A DNA stretch of 64,000 nt from contig NZ_MQTQ01000075.1 in assembly GCF_020532805.1 (NCBI RefSeq), forward strand, positions 1 to 64,000, written 5' to 3'. Made by a program: the position numbers and the translations under genes. The DNA is from Arthrobacter sp. SO5. Lineage in GTDB: Bacteria; Actinomycetota; Actinomycetes; Actinomycetales; Micrococcaceae. Within the stretch, counting starts at the first letter, position 1, and each line of letters opens with the position of its first letter. Of the stretch, positions 55,432 to 63,658 are shown piece by piece. Under the pieces are notes generated by a model. It was not told the origin of the DNA, did not search any database, and worked only from the letters and a program-made list of their open reading frames with translations.

Positions 55432-56280
55432 TCAGTCCCATGCGGTGCGGTGATCCTCCACGAACTGGGTGAACGTGGTGGCGGGTGCTCCGGTGAGGCG
55501 GCGGACGGTCTTGCTCGGGAAGGCGGAGAGGTTCAGTCGGACGATCCGGTAGATCATTCGCTGCACGTCGATGTAGTCCTGCGGTGCACCCTGCGCGGCG
55601 AGGTGGGCCAGGTAATCCGTCTCGTCGGGGTCCGCGTAGTCGATGGGCCGCCCGAGTGTTTTTGTCATGATGCGGGCGACCCCGCGGTAGGTCAGGGACT
55701 GCTCTCCGGAGAGGGTGTACGCCTTTCGCTCGTGGCCGGGTTCGGTGAACACGGCAGCGGCGACGCGCCCGATGTCCCGGGCGTCGATGAACGCGGTGAA
55801 CGATCGGCCCGCGGGCACGTAGATCCTCCCCTCCTCGCGGATCTCGCGCGCGTACGTGGTGGACAGGTTCTGCATGAAGAAGTTCGGCCGTAGCGACGTG
55901 TACGGAGCATCGACGTGCCTCAGGTAATGCTCGACGGCGTGGTGCGGGGTTTTGCGGTTGGCTTGCACCCCCTGAAGCGACAGGAAGACGATCTGACGAA
56001 TGCCGCGTCGCTGCGCGGCGTCGATCACCGGAAACAACTGCCCCTGCACGTCGGCGATCGCGGGCGGGCGCATCAGGAACAGCCGATCGGCGCCCTCCAA
56101 CGCCGCATCGAGCACTGCGGCGGACGCACCAAACTCGAACGGGCGGTGCACCGCTTCTTCCGGTAAGCCATCACCGCCGCCGCGGACTGCGGCGATGACC
56201 TCCTGGCCGCGGGCGAGCAGCTGTTCCACGACGGCTGATCCGACGGTGCCAGTAGCGCCGGTCACAAAGACCGCACCCAT
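55432..56280 (-). CDS. NmrA/SDR-type NAD(P)-binding protein
   Basis: A 282-residue short-chain dehydrogenase-like protein. The dinucleotide-binding loop FVTGATGTVGSAV is at the N-terminus, and LMRPPAIADVQGQLFPVIDAA and DAPYTSLRPNFFMQNL resemble NmrA-like atypical SDRs. It lacks the full YxxxK active site pattern in the usual place, as in NmrA-like regulators and NAD(P)H-quinone oxidoreductases such as QorB. GGAGG precedes the ATG. No neighbour points to a pathway. Confidence 0.87.
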   Translation of the reverse strand: MGAVFVTGATGTVGSAVVEQLLARGQEVIAAVRGGGDGLPEEAVHRPFEFGASAAVLDAALEGADRLFLMRPPAIADVQGQLFPVIDAAQRRGIRQIVFLSLQGVQANRKTPHHAVEHYLRHVDAPYTSLRPNFFMQNLSTTYAREIREEGRIYVPAGRSFTAFIDARDIGRVAAAVFTEPGHERKAYTLSGEQSLTYRGVARIMTKTLGRPIDYADPDETDYLAHLAAQGAPQDYIDVQRMIYRIVRLNLSAFPSKTVRRLTGAPATTFTQFVEDHRTAWD

Positions 56281-56401
56281 CGATTCCTCCTCAGAGGCTC
56301 GGGCCGGCTTTCACGCGGCGCCGACTGCCGCAGCAGGGAAAGGCTGAGACCTCGGGCCTCTGCCTTCCCCTGCCCCCGGTATGTTTTTGCCGGTGTCGGT
56401 G

Positions 56402-57352
56402 TTAGGAGCTTGCGGCGCTGGTGTTGATCTCGCCGTTCACGCCCTTGGGGAAGAACCCGCCTTCGCGTGCTGCCTTGGGGGTCAGGTAGGCGATATTCAG
56501 GACCTGTCCGGCACTGCGGCTGAAGGCAAGGCCGTTGCCGTCCGTGGGAACGAGGTTGGCGGTGTCTTTGGTGCCGATTCCCTGGTCGAGGTCGGTGGAA
56601 CCGTCGAGGCTGTCCCGGGCATCGGAGATGGCTTTAGCGGGCATCTGCAGATCGCGCGCATACAGGGTGGTTCTGATGATGCCGGCGTGGTAGGCCTCGA
56701 CAGCGAGGATACCGGCGGCGGCTTCGAGGTAAGTCTTGTTGTCGATCAGCGGAGCTGCACCCTTGTAGGCGGTGACGCCGACGTCCTCGAAAATGAAGGC
56801 GCCCAGAAGAAAGCTGGTTTCATCCGCGAAGGGGTTGAACGTCTGTCCGGACTTGATCAGGCCCGCTGCCCGTGCGGCGGCAGTGAAGCTGGCCTCCAGG
56901 TCAATCTGGGGCCGGGAGACAGCGGCGCTGCCCAGCGCGGCACGGAGGAACCTGACGTGGGATTCTTCGTCGGCGGCTATTTCTTTGGCATATTTTTCAA
57001 TCAGGCCGCCGGACTTGAACGGTACCTTCGCGCCGCCGGTGACCCCGCCCTTGCGTCCCTTGCCGTCCGTGAGCCCGTCGCTCAGGCCGCGGCCTGTGAC
57101 AGCACGCAGATAGAATTCCGCTTCGAGGTACTCCAGGTTGAGGGCGAAGTTCAGGATCGCCCCGTCGCTGGGTGCGCCGGCCGGTTTCTCTGCGTCTCTG
57201 GAGTCTCTGGACGCCTGGGCGGGTGAGCTCGTCAGCAGTGCCGCAGCGCCGCCGATTCCTGCGATCCCGGCGGCCCGGAACAGGATGCGCCGGTCCACCG
57301 GATTTTCGGCGCTGCGGCTCAGTGCGTCGGTAATGAATTTCTGCTCGAACAT
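56402..57352 (-). CDS. Ferritin-like domain protein with export signal
   Basis: A 316-residue protein. The N-terminal DRRILFRAAGIAGIGGAAALLTSSPAQASRD is a signal-type segment with paired Arg (Tat-like). The rest is a ferritin-like four-helix domain: NFALNLEYLEAEFYLRAV, EIAADEESHVRFLRAAL, FIFEDVGVTAYKGAAP and AVEAYHAGIIRTTLYARDLQ hold the Glu/His positions of a possible di-iron site. The role is unknown; related proteins are annotated as desiccation-related. The ATG at 57352 has AGGAG upstream. Single-gene unit. Confidence 0.87.
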   Translation of the reverse strand: MFEQKFITDALSRSAENPVDRRILFRAAGIAGIGGAAALLTSSPAQASRDSRDAEKPAGAPSDGAILNFALNLEYLEAEFYLRAVTGRGLSDGLTDGKGRKGGVTGGAKVPFKSGGLIEKYAKEIAADEESHVRFLRAALGSAAVSRPQIDLEASFTAAARAAGLIKSGQTFNPFADETSFLLGAFIFEDVGVTAYKGAAPLIDNKTYLEAAAGILAVEAYHAGIIRTTLYARDLQMPAKAISDARDSLDGSTDLDQGIGTKDTANLVPTDGNGLAFSRSAGQVLNIAYLTPKAAREGGFFPKGVNGEINTSAASS

Positions 57353-57651
57353 TGGTGTGCTCCTGTCATGAGTGATTTTTGAGACCATGACATTCCGGAC
57401 GGTAGTCCCGCCCGGTCCCCAACCGGCAGATTAAGCCCAAACAGCGAAGTACAGGGCTGCCCACGATGGTGACACTGTTACTTCGCTGTGATGCGGGTCA
57501 CGGATGGGTCGCAGGAGAAAACGTTGCCGGCAGCGTTACGCCGCGAGGTGCCGCCCTACCCTTACCGCGCCTCTTCTCTTGACGCGACCCACTTGCAGGG
57601 GTAGAGATAGGCCATGTTCGCGGGGACAGAATTGGCCCTCGAGGACTCCCA

Positions 57652-59343
57652 GTGACGCTGCGGCAGCAGCAAACGTTACCGAATACGGACAGCACAGGGG
57701 TGGTCATGGCGAACGACGGTGCACCCACGAAAGCGGCGGCAACTGGCGGATTCGTGCTCTTGACCCTGGCGACGGGCCAGTTCGTCATGACACTCGACAG
57801 CTCGGTGATGAACGTTTCGATCGCGACGGTAGCCAGCGACATCGGCACAACCGTCACCGGCATCCAGACCGCCATTACCCTGTACACGCTGGTGATGGCC
57901 TGCCTCATGATCGTCGGCGGCAAGATCGGAAGCATCATCGGCCGCCGCCGTGCCTTCTCGATCGGCTGTGTTATCTACGGCGCAGGTTCCCTCACGACGG
58001 CACTCGCCCCGAACCTCTTCGTCCTGATCCTCGGGTGGTCCTTCCTCGAGGGCATTGGCGCCGCATTGATCATGCCGGCCATCGTGGGGCTTGTCGCCAG
58101 CAACTTTGCGCGCACGGAACGTCCGAGGGCCTACGGCCTCGTCGCCGCGGCGGGCGCCATGGCCGTTGCCGTCGGTCCGCTCATCGGTGGTTTGGTGACC
58201 ACCTACTTCTCCTGGCGGTACGTTTTTGTCGGCGAGGTTGTCATTATCATCGGCATCCTGTTCATGGCCCGGCGAGTCCAGGACGAGCAGGCGGCGCAGC
58301 AGCCGCGCCTGGATTTCATCGGGGCCTTCCTTTCGGCCACCGGACTTGCTCTCGGCATTTACGGGGTGCTGCGCTCGTCCGAGTGGGGATGGGTGGCACC
58401 CAAGGCGGGCGGCCCGTCGTGGCTTGGACTCTCTCCGACCATCTGGCTCATCCTCGCGGGCAGCTTCATCCTGTGGATCTTCTTCCGCTGGCAGACACGC
58501 CTTGAGCGCGAGGGCAAAGCGCCACTGGTCGAGACGGCGCTGTTCGGCAATCACCAACTGACCGGCGGGCTCACGACCTTCTTCTTCCAGTACCTCCTGC
58601 AGTCGGGCATCTTTTTCATTATCCCGCTGTTCCTGTCCATCGTGCTCGGCCTCTCCGCCCTGGAAACGGGCGTGCGGATCCTGCCGCTCTCGGTTGGCCT
58701 GCTCCTCACCGCGGCGGGTGTCCCGAAGGTGCTGCCCAACGCCTCACCGCGCCGCGTTGCCCGGGCAGGGCTGCTCCTCATCCTTGCCGGCATCCTCGGG
58801 CTGCTGGCCGGGATTGACCTTGACGCCAACGCCGCCGTCGTCTCCGTCCCGCTCATGCTGATTGGCCTGGGCATTGGGTCCCTCGCCTCCCAACTCGGCG
58901 CCGTGACCGTATCCGCCGTGCCCGATGAGAAGAGTCCCGAGGTGGGCGGCCTGCAGAACACAGCCACCAATCTTGGCGCCTCACTCGGCACAGCACTCGC
59001 AGGCTCAGTCCTAATCGCCGTGCTGAGTGCGTCCTTCATCTCCGGCATCCAGCAGAACCCCACGGTGCCGGAGTCGGTGAAGACGCAGGCGAGCGTCGAG
59101 CTGGCCGGGGGCGCCCCCTTCCTCTCAGACGCCGATCTCCAGCAAGCGATGGAGGCCGCCGGCGCATCAGAGCAGGTGACCCAGGCGGCCCTTGACGAGA
59201 ACGAGAAGGCCCGGATTGACGGCCTGCACGCTGCCCTGGCGATACTCGCGCTGATTGCCTGCGCGGCGCTCTTCTTCACGCAGCGGATCCCGGGACTGCC
59301 GGTAGCGGCAGCCGTATCGACAGCACCGGCCGATGCGCCATGA
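57652..59343 (+). CDS. MFS multidrug exporter, DHA2 type
   Basis: A 563-residue transporter with about 14 helices, the DHA2 (14-TMS) drug:proton antiporter family. Motif TLDSSVMNVSIATVASDIGTT in helix 1, GGKIGSIIGRRRAF (motif A) after helix 2 and GAAGAMAVAVGPLIGGLVTTYFSWRY in helix 5 are characteristic. Likely efflux of hydrophobic cations or antibiotics; substrate unknown. The start is GTG; an ATG 18 codons downstream (57706) is the likelier real start by MFS convention. A long helix-rich C-terminal loop precedes the last helix. It stands alone. Confidence 0.87.
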   Translation: MTLRQQQTLPNTDSTGVVMANDGAPTKAAATGGFVLLTLATGQFVMTLDSSVMNVSIATVASDIGTTVTGIQTAITLYTLVMACLMIVGGKIGSIIGRRRAFSIGCVIYGAGSLTTALAPNLFVLILGWSFLEGIGAALIMPAIVGLVASNFARTERPRAYGLVAAAGAMAVAVGPLIGGLVTTYFSWRYVFVGEVVIIIGILFMARRVQDEQAAQQPRLDFIGAFLSATGLALGIYGVLRSSEWGWVAPKAGGPSWLGLSPTIWLILAGSFILWIFFRWQTRLEREGKAPLVETALFGNHQLTGGLTTFFFQYLLQSGIFFIIPLFLSIVLGLSALETGVRILPLSVGLLLTAAGVPKVLPNASPRRVARAGLLLILAGILGLLAGIDLDANAAVVSVPLMLIGLGIGSLASQLGAVTVSAVPDEKSPEVGGLQNTATNLGASLGTALAGSVLIAVLSASFISGIQQNPTVPESVKTQASVELAGGAPFLSDADLQQAMEAAGASEQVTQAALDENEKARIDGLHAALAILALIACAALFFTQRIPGLPVAAAVSTAPADAP

Positions 59344-59407
59344 CGCGGCCTAAGATTGCCGCCCCGCTGCCGACCGGAATCGTTCACCGAAACCGTTTGC
59401 GGTAGCC

Positions 59408-60100
59408 ATGGCCGGATCAGGTCTGCTCCGGACCCTGGCGCTCGGCTCGGCCGGCATCCTCGCCGCGGAAGCGGGGATCGCGGACCAATGGGGGTATTAC
59501 TTCATTGTGTTTGTGATCGTGCTGGCCCAGTGCGCCGGTGTTCCGCTTCCCGCCGTCGCCGTATTGCTCGGAGCATATGCCTCGGCGCGCAACGGAAGCC
59601 TCAGTCTCCCTGCCGTGATCGCCTTCGGCAGCCTGGGCGCCATCCTCGGCAGCACCATTGGCTTCATTCTCGGCCGGGTAGGAGGGCGTCCCCTGATGGT
59701 CAGGCTTGCAACGCGCTTCCATGCCGACGAACGCCGCATCGACCAGCTGGAATCGTTTTTCGCCCGGCACGGCGGGAGTGCGCTGTTCTTCGGCCGCTGG
59801 GTAATTGTCGTCCGGCTCTGGGGGGCCATCGCCGCGGGGGTTGCCCGCATGCCCTGGCCAATGTTCATGCTGTGGAACGTGACCGGGTCCATCGCCTGGG
59901 TTGCGAGTCTCAGCGTTCTCGCCTTCGTGGCCGGGAGTGTGGCGCTCGCCATCGGGGACGCTCTCGATATCGGCGGCTGGGTGCTGCTCCCCATCGCCGT
60001 TCTTGGCTTCGTGATCGTCTGGCGGCGCCGGCGCAAACGGAGAGAGCCCGATGTGGGAGAAGTCCGGTCCGACCCGGATGAAGCCGGAGGCCATCCGTAG
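59408..60100 (+). CDS. DedA family membrane protein
   Basis: A 230-residue VTT/DedA protein. The conserved stretch GVPLPAVAVLLGAYASARNGSLSLPAVIAFGSLGAILGSTIGFILGRVGG and FFARHGGSALFFGRWVIVVRLWGAIAAGVARMPWPMFMLWNVTGSIAWV is typical; the latter part holds the re-entrant loop with its conserved Arg and Gly residues. DedA proteins are thought to translocate lipids (undecaprenyl phosphate or phospholipids) and couple to the membrane potential. The C-terminus is a charged tail. It is on the same strand 64 bases after the exporter. Confidence 0.87.
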   Translation: MAGSGLLRTLALGSAGILAAEAGIADQWGYYFIVFVIVLAQCAGVPLPAVAVLLGAYASARNGSLSLPAVIAFGSLGAILGSTIGFILGRVGGRPLMVRLATRFHADERRIDQLESFFARHGGSALFFGRWVIVVRLWGAIAAGVARMPWPMFMLWNVTGSIAWVASLSVLAFVAGSVALAIGDALDIGGWVLLPIAVLGFVIVWRRRRKRREPDVGEVRSDPDEAGGHP

Positions 60101-60235
60101 AAAGCGAACCGGGCGGGACTCACACGTCATGCATCATCTGTCCGGCCCGGATCTGGAGGTGCCATCCGCGCGCCGACGATCGGACGACGTCAGCGCAGCG
60201 TTCTTCCACTGCCTGCCAGGGGGGCAGCGGTGATG

Positions 60236-60530
60236 CCGGACCCCTCCCACCGCGCAGACCGGCGGGGAAGAATCCTGGCTGGCACGATCGTCGGACTGCG
60301 GTCCGGTGCATCCCTGGCCGAACTGACCCTGGCAGTCCAGATGGGGATGACAATGTCCGTCATTGCCGGAACGACCCACCCGTACCCCAACCTTTTCGGA
60401 CGGTGTGTGGAGTGCTGCGGTCGCCGACGTCCGGGAGCGCCTGCCCTCTCCGGGTACCAGCCGGGCCATGGCTGCGCTGGTCTGGTTCCGGCGACGCTGG
60501 CTGGACGGAGCAGCCGGGATGTATCGTTGA
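60236..60530 (+). pseudogene. Decayed C-terminus of a flavin disulfide reductase
   Basis: Only the end of a pyridine-nucleotide-disulfide oxidoreductase dimerisation domain remains. The first frame reads HRADRRGRILAGTIVGLRSGASLAELTLAVQMGM ... IAGTTHPYPNLF. At about 60395-60400 the sense leaves the frame and continues as SDGVWSAAVADVRERLPSPGTSR to a TGA at 60528. The FAD and NAD domains are absent. It resembles the mercuric reductase-like group often found beside DedA-type proteins. A one-base indel in the TTTT run explains the frame change. The gap before it, from 60101, shows nothing else. Confidence 0.72.
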
Positions 60531-60556
60531 CTATCGTTGTACATCGTTCGCGATTC
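60517..60556. promoter_or_regulatory. Candidate PadR operator region
   Basis: Upstream of the padR gene the hexamer ATCGTT occurs three times at 10-base intervals (60523, 60533 and 60543), and GATGTA (60518-60523) forms an inverted pair with TACATC (60540-60545). Such phasing one helical turn apart near a PadR start suggests an autoregulatory site; this is inference. Confidence 0.4.
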
Positions 60557-60571
60557 ACAAAGGAGAGCATG

Positions 60572-61114
60572 ATGCGTAATTCATACCCGGCGGGCGGATT
60601 TGGTGGCAACAACATCGACGGCATGTGGCAGGCCGTTGAGGAGTTGCGTTCAAGGTTTGAGAAGCGCTCGGGCACGCGCGCGGGTCGAGGCGAGGTGCGG
60701 TCGGCGGTGTTGGCCCTGCTTGCGGAGCGTCCGATGCACGGGTACCAGATCATCCGTGAAATAGAGGAGCGCAGCGGTGGCAGCTGGAAGCCGAGTGCCG
60801 GCTCCGTCTACCCAACGCTGCAGCTGCTGGCCGATGAGGGGCTCATCAGGGCCGAGGAATCCAACGGCCGCAAGATCTATTCGTTGACCGAAGCCGGCCG
60901 GGAGGATGTGGCGGGTGCCGAACCGTCAGCGCCATGGGAATCAACGGGTACGGCATCAGGCGCCGGGTTCGCGGCGCTGCCCAAGGCTGGCGTCGAGCTC
61001 GCGCAGGCCGCGGCCCAAGTGGGTCGCACAGGCTCGCCGGCGCAGGTGCAGGAGGCCGTGAAGGTGCTCGACGAGGCACGCCGTCGGCTGTACTCGATCC
61101 TCGCCCAGGACTGA
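60572..61114 (+). CDS. PadR family transcriptional regulator
   Basis: A 180-residue regulator. The winged-helix domain has GEVRSAVLALLAERPMHGYQIIREIEERSGGSWKPSAGSVYPTLQLLADEGLIRAEESNGRKIYSLTEAG, the PadR signature. A C-terminal helical region (AQVQEAVKVLDEARRRLYSIL) dimerises. The second of two adjacent ATGs fits AAAGGAG best. The AarF gene begins 14 bases after its stop, so they are probably one operon, and PadR may control it. The ligand is unknown. Confidence 0.9.
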   Translation: MRNSYPAGGFGGNNIDGMWQAVEELRSRFEKRSGTRAGRGEVRSAVLALLAERPMHGYQIIREIEERSGGSWKPSAGSVYPTLQLLADEGLIRAEESNGRKIYSLTEAGREDVAGAEPSAPWESTGTASGAGFAALPKAGVELAQAAAQVGRTGSPAQVQEAVKVLDEARRRLYSILAQD

Positions 61115-61128
61115 CGGGGGTGAGGTCG

Positions 61129-62832
61129 GTGCGTCGGGACCGAGCAGATCCGGTATCCGGCGCCGGGAACACCCGTGCCCGCTACCGTCGCATCCTGCGC
61201 TTCGCCGCGTGGCACCTCGCGGTGACCTGGTGGTTTGAGCTGGCCCTCCCGCGCATCGGGCTAGGCAGGGTTACCGAACGCAACCGGACAAAGAGGATGC
61301 TGCGCTTCGCCCAGCGCTTCCGTGTGCTCGCGGTGGACCTTGGCGGGCTGATGATCAAGGTTGGTCAGTTCCTGTCGTCCAGGTTGGATGTGCTCCCGCC
61401 GGAGATCACCGCCGAACTGGAAGGGCTGCAGGACGAGGTGCCCGCCGTCCCGTTCCCAGCAATCCGTGCACTGGCCGAGGCTGAGCTGGGTGCGCCTCTG
61501 GACCGGGTGTTCGCCTCCGTCGAAGAGACGCCAATCGCCGCCGCATCTCTCGGGCAGGCGCACCGGGCACAACTTCGTCACACCGATGCCACTGACACCG
61601 GGCTCGATAACGTGGTGTTGAAGGTGCAGCGGCCGGGCATCGACGCGATTGTCGACGTCGATCTGGCCGCGCTGCGCAAGGTAGGCGGCTGGCTCAGCCA
61701 CGTGCGCCTCGTATCCGATCGCGCCGACATGCCCGCACTGGTCGAGGAGTTTGCACAGATCAGTCTTGAGGAGATCGACTACCTGCAGGAGGCGGCGAAT
61801 TCGGAGCGCTTTGCCGCTGATTTCGCCGACGACCACAGGGTGACTGTGCCCGACGTCGTCTGGGAGCGGAGCACCCGCCGCGTGCTCACCCTCGAAGATG
61901 TCACGGCGATCAAGATCACGGACTCGGAGGCACTCCGTGCCGCGGGCATCGATCCTGCGCAGGTCGCCCCGGTTTTCGCGTCGGTCATGTTCGACCAGAT
62001 GTTCACGAACGGCTTTTTCCACGCCGATCCGCACCCCGGCAACATCTTTGTCACCCCGGTCACCGATTCGTCCGACGGGCGCCCATGGAAGCTGACATTC
62101 ATCGACTTCGGCATGATGGGAGAGGTGACGCCCAGCACTCGCAGCGGCCTGCGGAAGCTGCTGATCGCGGCCGCCTCGCGTGACGGCAGGGGCTTGGTGA
62201 CCGCGATCAGCGACGTCGGTGTGCTGGTGCCCTCGGCCGACACGGCCGAGCTTGAAAGGGCGATGACGCACCTCTTCGCCCGGTTTGGCGGGATGGGCTT
62301 CGCCGAGCTTCGCGAGGTGGACCCGCGGGAGTTCCTCGATTTTGCGGTGGAGTTCGGCGACCTGGTTCGCTCGCTGCCGTTCCAGGTGCCCGAGAACTTC
62401 CTCCTCATCATCCGCGCGATGTCACTGACGTCGGGTGTATGCAGCTCGCTGGACGCCCGGTTCAATCTGTGGGACTCGGTCGAACCCTATGCAGCGCAGC
62501 TGCTGCGCGACGAGCGCGGCAACATTGTGCAGGACGTGGCTCAGCAGGCGCTCGACGCAGCCGGGGTGGCCCTTCGTCTGCCGAAACGCCTGGACGGGCT
62601 TGTCACCCGAGTCGAGGACGGTTCACTGTCCGTGGCCAACCCGCGCCTCGAACGGCAGGTGGCACGGCTTGACCGGACGGCGCAGAGATCGGCGTCGGCA
62701 CTGATATTCGGCGCCCTGCTCATCGCCGGTTCCGTGGTCCGGGCGGACGACGCGGTGCTCGGCAGCGTGCTGATGATCGCGTCGGTGGTTCCGCTGCTGC
62801 ATGGGCTGTGGGTGGGACGCCGAGGCCTCTGA
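61129..62832 (+). CDS. AarF/UbiB family kinase-like protein
   Basis: A 567-residue ABC1/ADCK/UbiB protein. The KxGQ motif LMIKVGQFLSSRLDVLPPEI precedes the kinase-like core; AAASLGQAHRA is the Ala-rich loop, NVVLKVQRPGI the nucleotide-binding Lys, FFHADPHPGNIFV the catalytic loop and TFIDFGMMGEVT the metal-binding DFG. Two C-terminal helices (LIFGALLIAGSVV and AVLGSVLMIASVVPLLHGLWV) anchor it in the membrane. UbiB proteins act in quinone/lipid metabolism. GTG start just downstream of a GGGGGTGAGG stretch; a start three codons earlier is possible. It is cotranscribed with padR. Confidence 0.9.
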   Translation: MRRDRADPVSGAGNTRARYRRILRFAAWHLAVTWWFELALPRIGLGRVTERNRTKRMLRFAQRFRVLAVDLGGLMIKVGQFLSSRLDVLPPEITAELEGLQDEVPAVPFPAIRALAEAELGAPLDRVFASVEETPIAAASLGQAHRAQLRHTDATDTGLDNVVLKVQRPGIDAIVDVDLAALRKVGGWLSHVRLVSDRADMPALVEEFAQISLEEIDYLQEAANSERFAADFADDHRVTVPDVVWERSTRRVLTLEDVTAIKITDSEALRAAGIDPAQVAPVFASVMFDQMFTNGFFHADPHPGNIFVTPVTDSSDGRPWKLTFIDFGMMGEVTPSTRSGLRKLLIAAASRDGRGLVTAISDVGVLVPSADTAELERAMTHLFARFGGMGFAELREVDPREFLDFAVEFGDLVRSLPFQVPENFLLIIRAMSLTSGVCSSLDARFNLWDSVEPYAAQLLRDERGNIVQDVAQQALDAAGVALRLPKRLDGLVTRVEDGSLSVANPRLERQVARLDRTAQRSASALIFGALLIAGSVVRADDAVLGSVLMIASVVPLLHGLWVGRRGL

Positions 62833-62981
62833 GTGAGCTAGCGAGCCGAGACCCGGCTGCGGGCGGGCCGGAGCTACCCGGCTGCTTTGCGGCTCCTGAA
62901 TTCACAGATACCGCCCTGCCGAACCATCCTCGGCCGGATGCAGGACCACACGCAAAAGAAACGCAGTGATGCGGCGTTGGC

Positions 62982-63206
62982 CTAAGAATGCCCGTCGGGA
63001 GATTCGAATGAATATTCGCGATGGAGCCGGTTCCTGGCTCCATGCTCAATCAGGGTGGGGATGAAACTCCTGATGCGTCCGCCGGCCAAAGACTCGTACT
63101 CTTCCCCCACGACGCCGGCGATATGCGGCCGGGGCGCCTCCGGAAAACGGGCCGACAGCCGGTCGACAACCGCACTGACAATGGTTTCCTTATCCGCTTC
63201 GCTCAC
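62982..63206 (-). CDS. Three-helix-bundle dimerisation domain protein (paralogue)
   Basis: A 74-residue protein if started at GTG 63206. VVDRLSARFPEAPRPHIAGVVGEEYESLAGGRIRSFIPTLIEHGARNRL corresponds to the protein at 17406-17597. A start at GTG 63281 adds 25 residues of low complexity that the paralogue lacks, so I prefer 63206. It is downstream of the Asp23-type genes on the same strand. Function is unknown. Confidence 0.72.
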   Translation of the reverse strand: MSEADKETIVSAVVDRLSARFPEAPRPHIAGVVGEEYESLAGGRIRSFIPTLIEHGARNRLHREYSFESPDGHS

Positions 63207-63277
63207 CCTGCCAGTGTCACCCGGGGCTAGTCCGGCGTCAACCAATGCCGCGGACCCGCTGGCTGCATGGATCATTT

Positions 63278-63658
63278 TCACGATCGGGGTTCTATTGCGA
63301 GAATGCAGATATCGACGGGGCCCGGGGTGAGGCCGGTGTGGCTGATGCTCTCGCGCACGCGTTGTTGAACCGCTTCGGCAACGTTGAGGGCAACATAGGC
63401 GATGTCGGTAGCGATGTCGAGGCGGACGTGTGCCGTGCCGTCGCTGATGGTGGCGGCGACGCCGTCGTGTCGGTACGTGCCGTTCTGGCTTCCGGCGTTG
63501 CGCAGGTTTTGCAGTGCCGCGGGACCGAGCCGGGCCACGAAACCTGTGATGGTGGGTTCGAGTCTGAGGACTCCGGGCGTTTCCAGGGCGGTGCGGGCGG
63601 CGAGGGAGGCGATCAGCTGGCTGGTGACTACTTTGCCGTTGAGGGGTTGGTCAGACAT
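63278..63658 (-). CDS. Asp23/Gls24 family envelope stress protein
   Basis: A 126-residue protein. The family pattern GKVVTSQLIASLAARTALETPGVLRL, then VAATISDGTAHVRLDIATDIAYVALNVAEAVQQRVRESISHTGLTPGPVDICI, is typical of Asp23/Gls24, which act at the membrane in cell-envelope stress. The ATG at 63658 has GAGG upstream and overlaps the end of the upstream Asp23-like gene by eight bases, so the two are coupled. Confidence 0.87.
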   Translation of the reverse strand: MSDQPLNGKVVTSQLIASLAARTALETPGVLRLEPTITGFVARLGPAALQNLRNAGSQNGTYRHDGVAATISDGTAHVRLDIATDIAYVALNVAEAVQQRVRESISHTGLTPGPVDICILAIEPRS

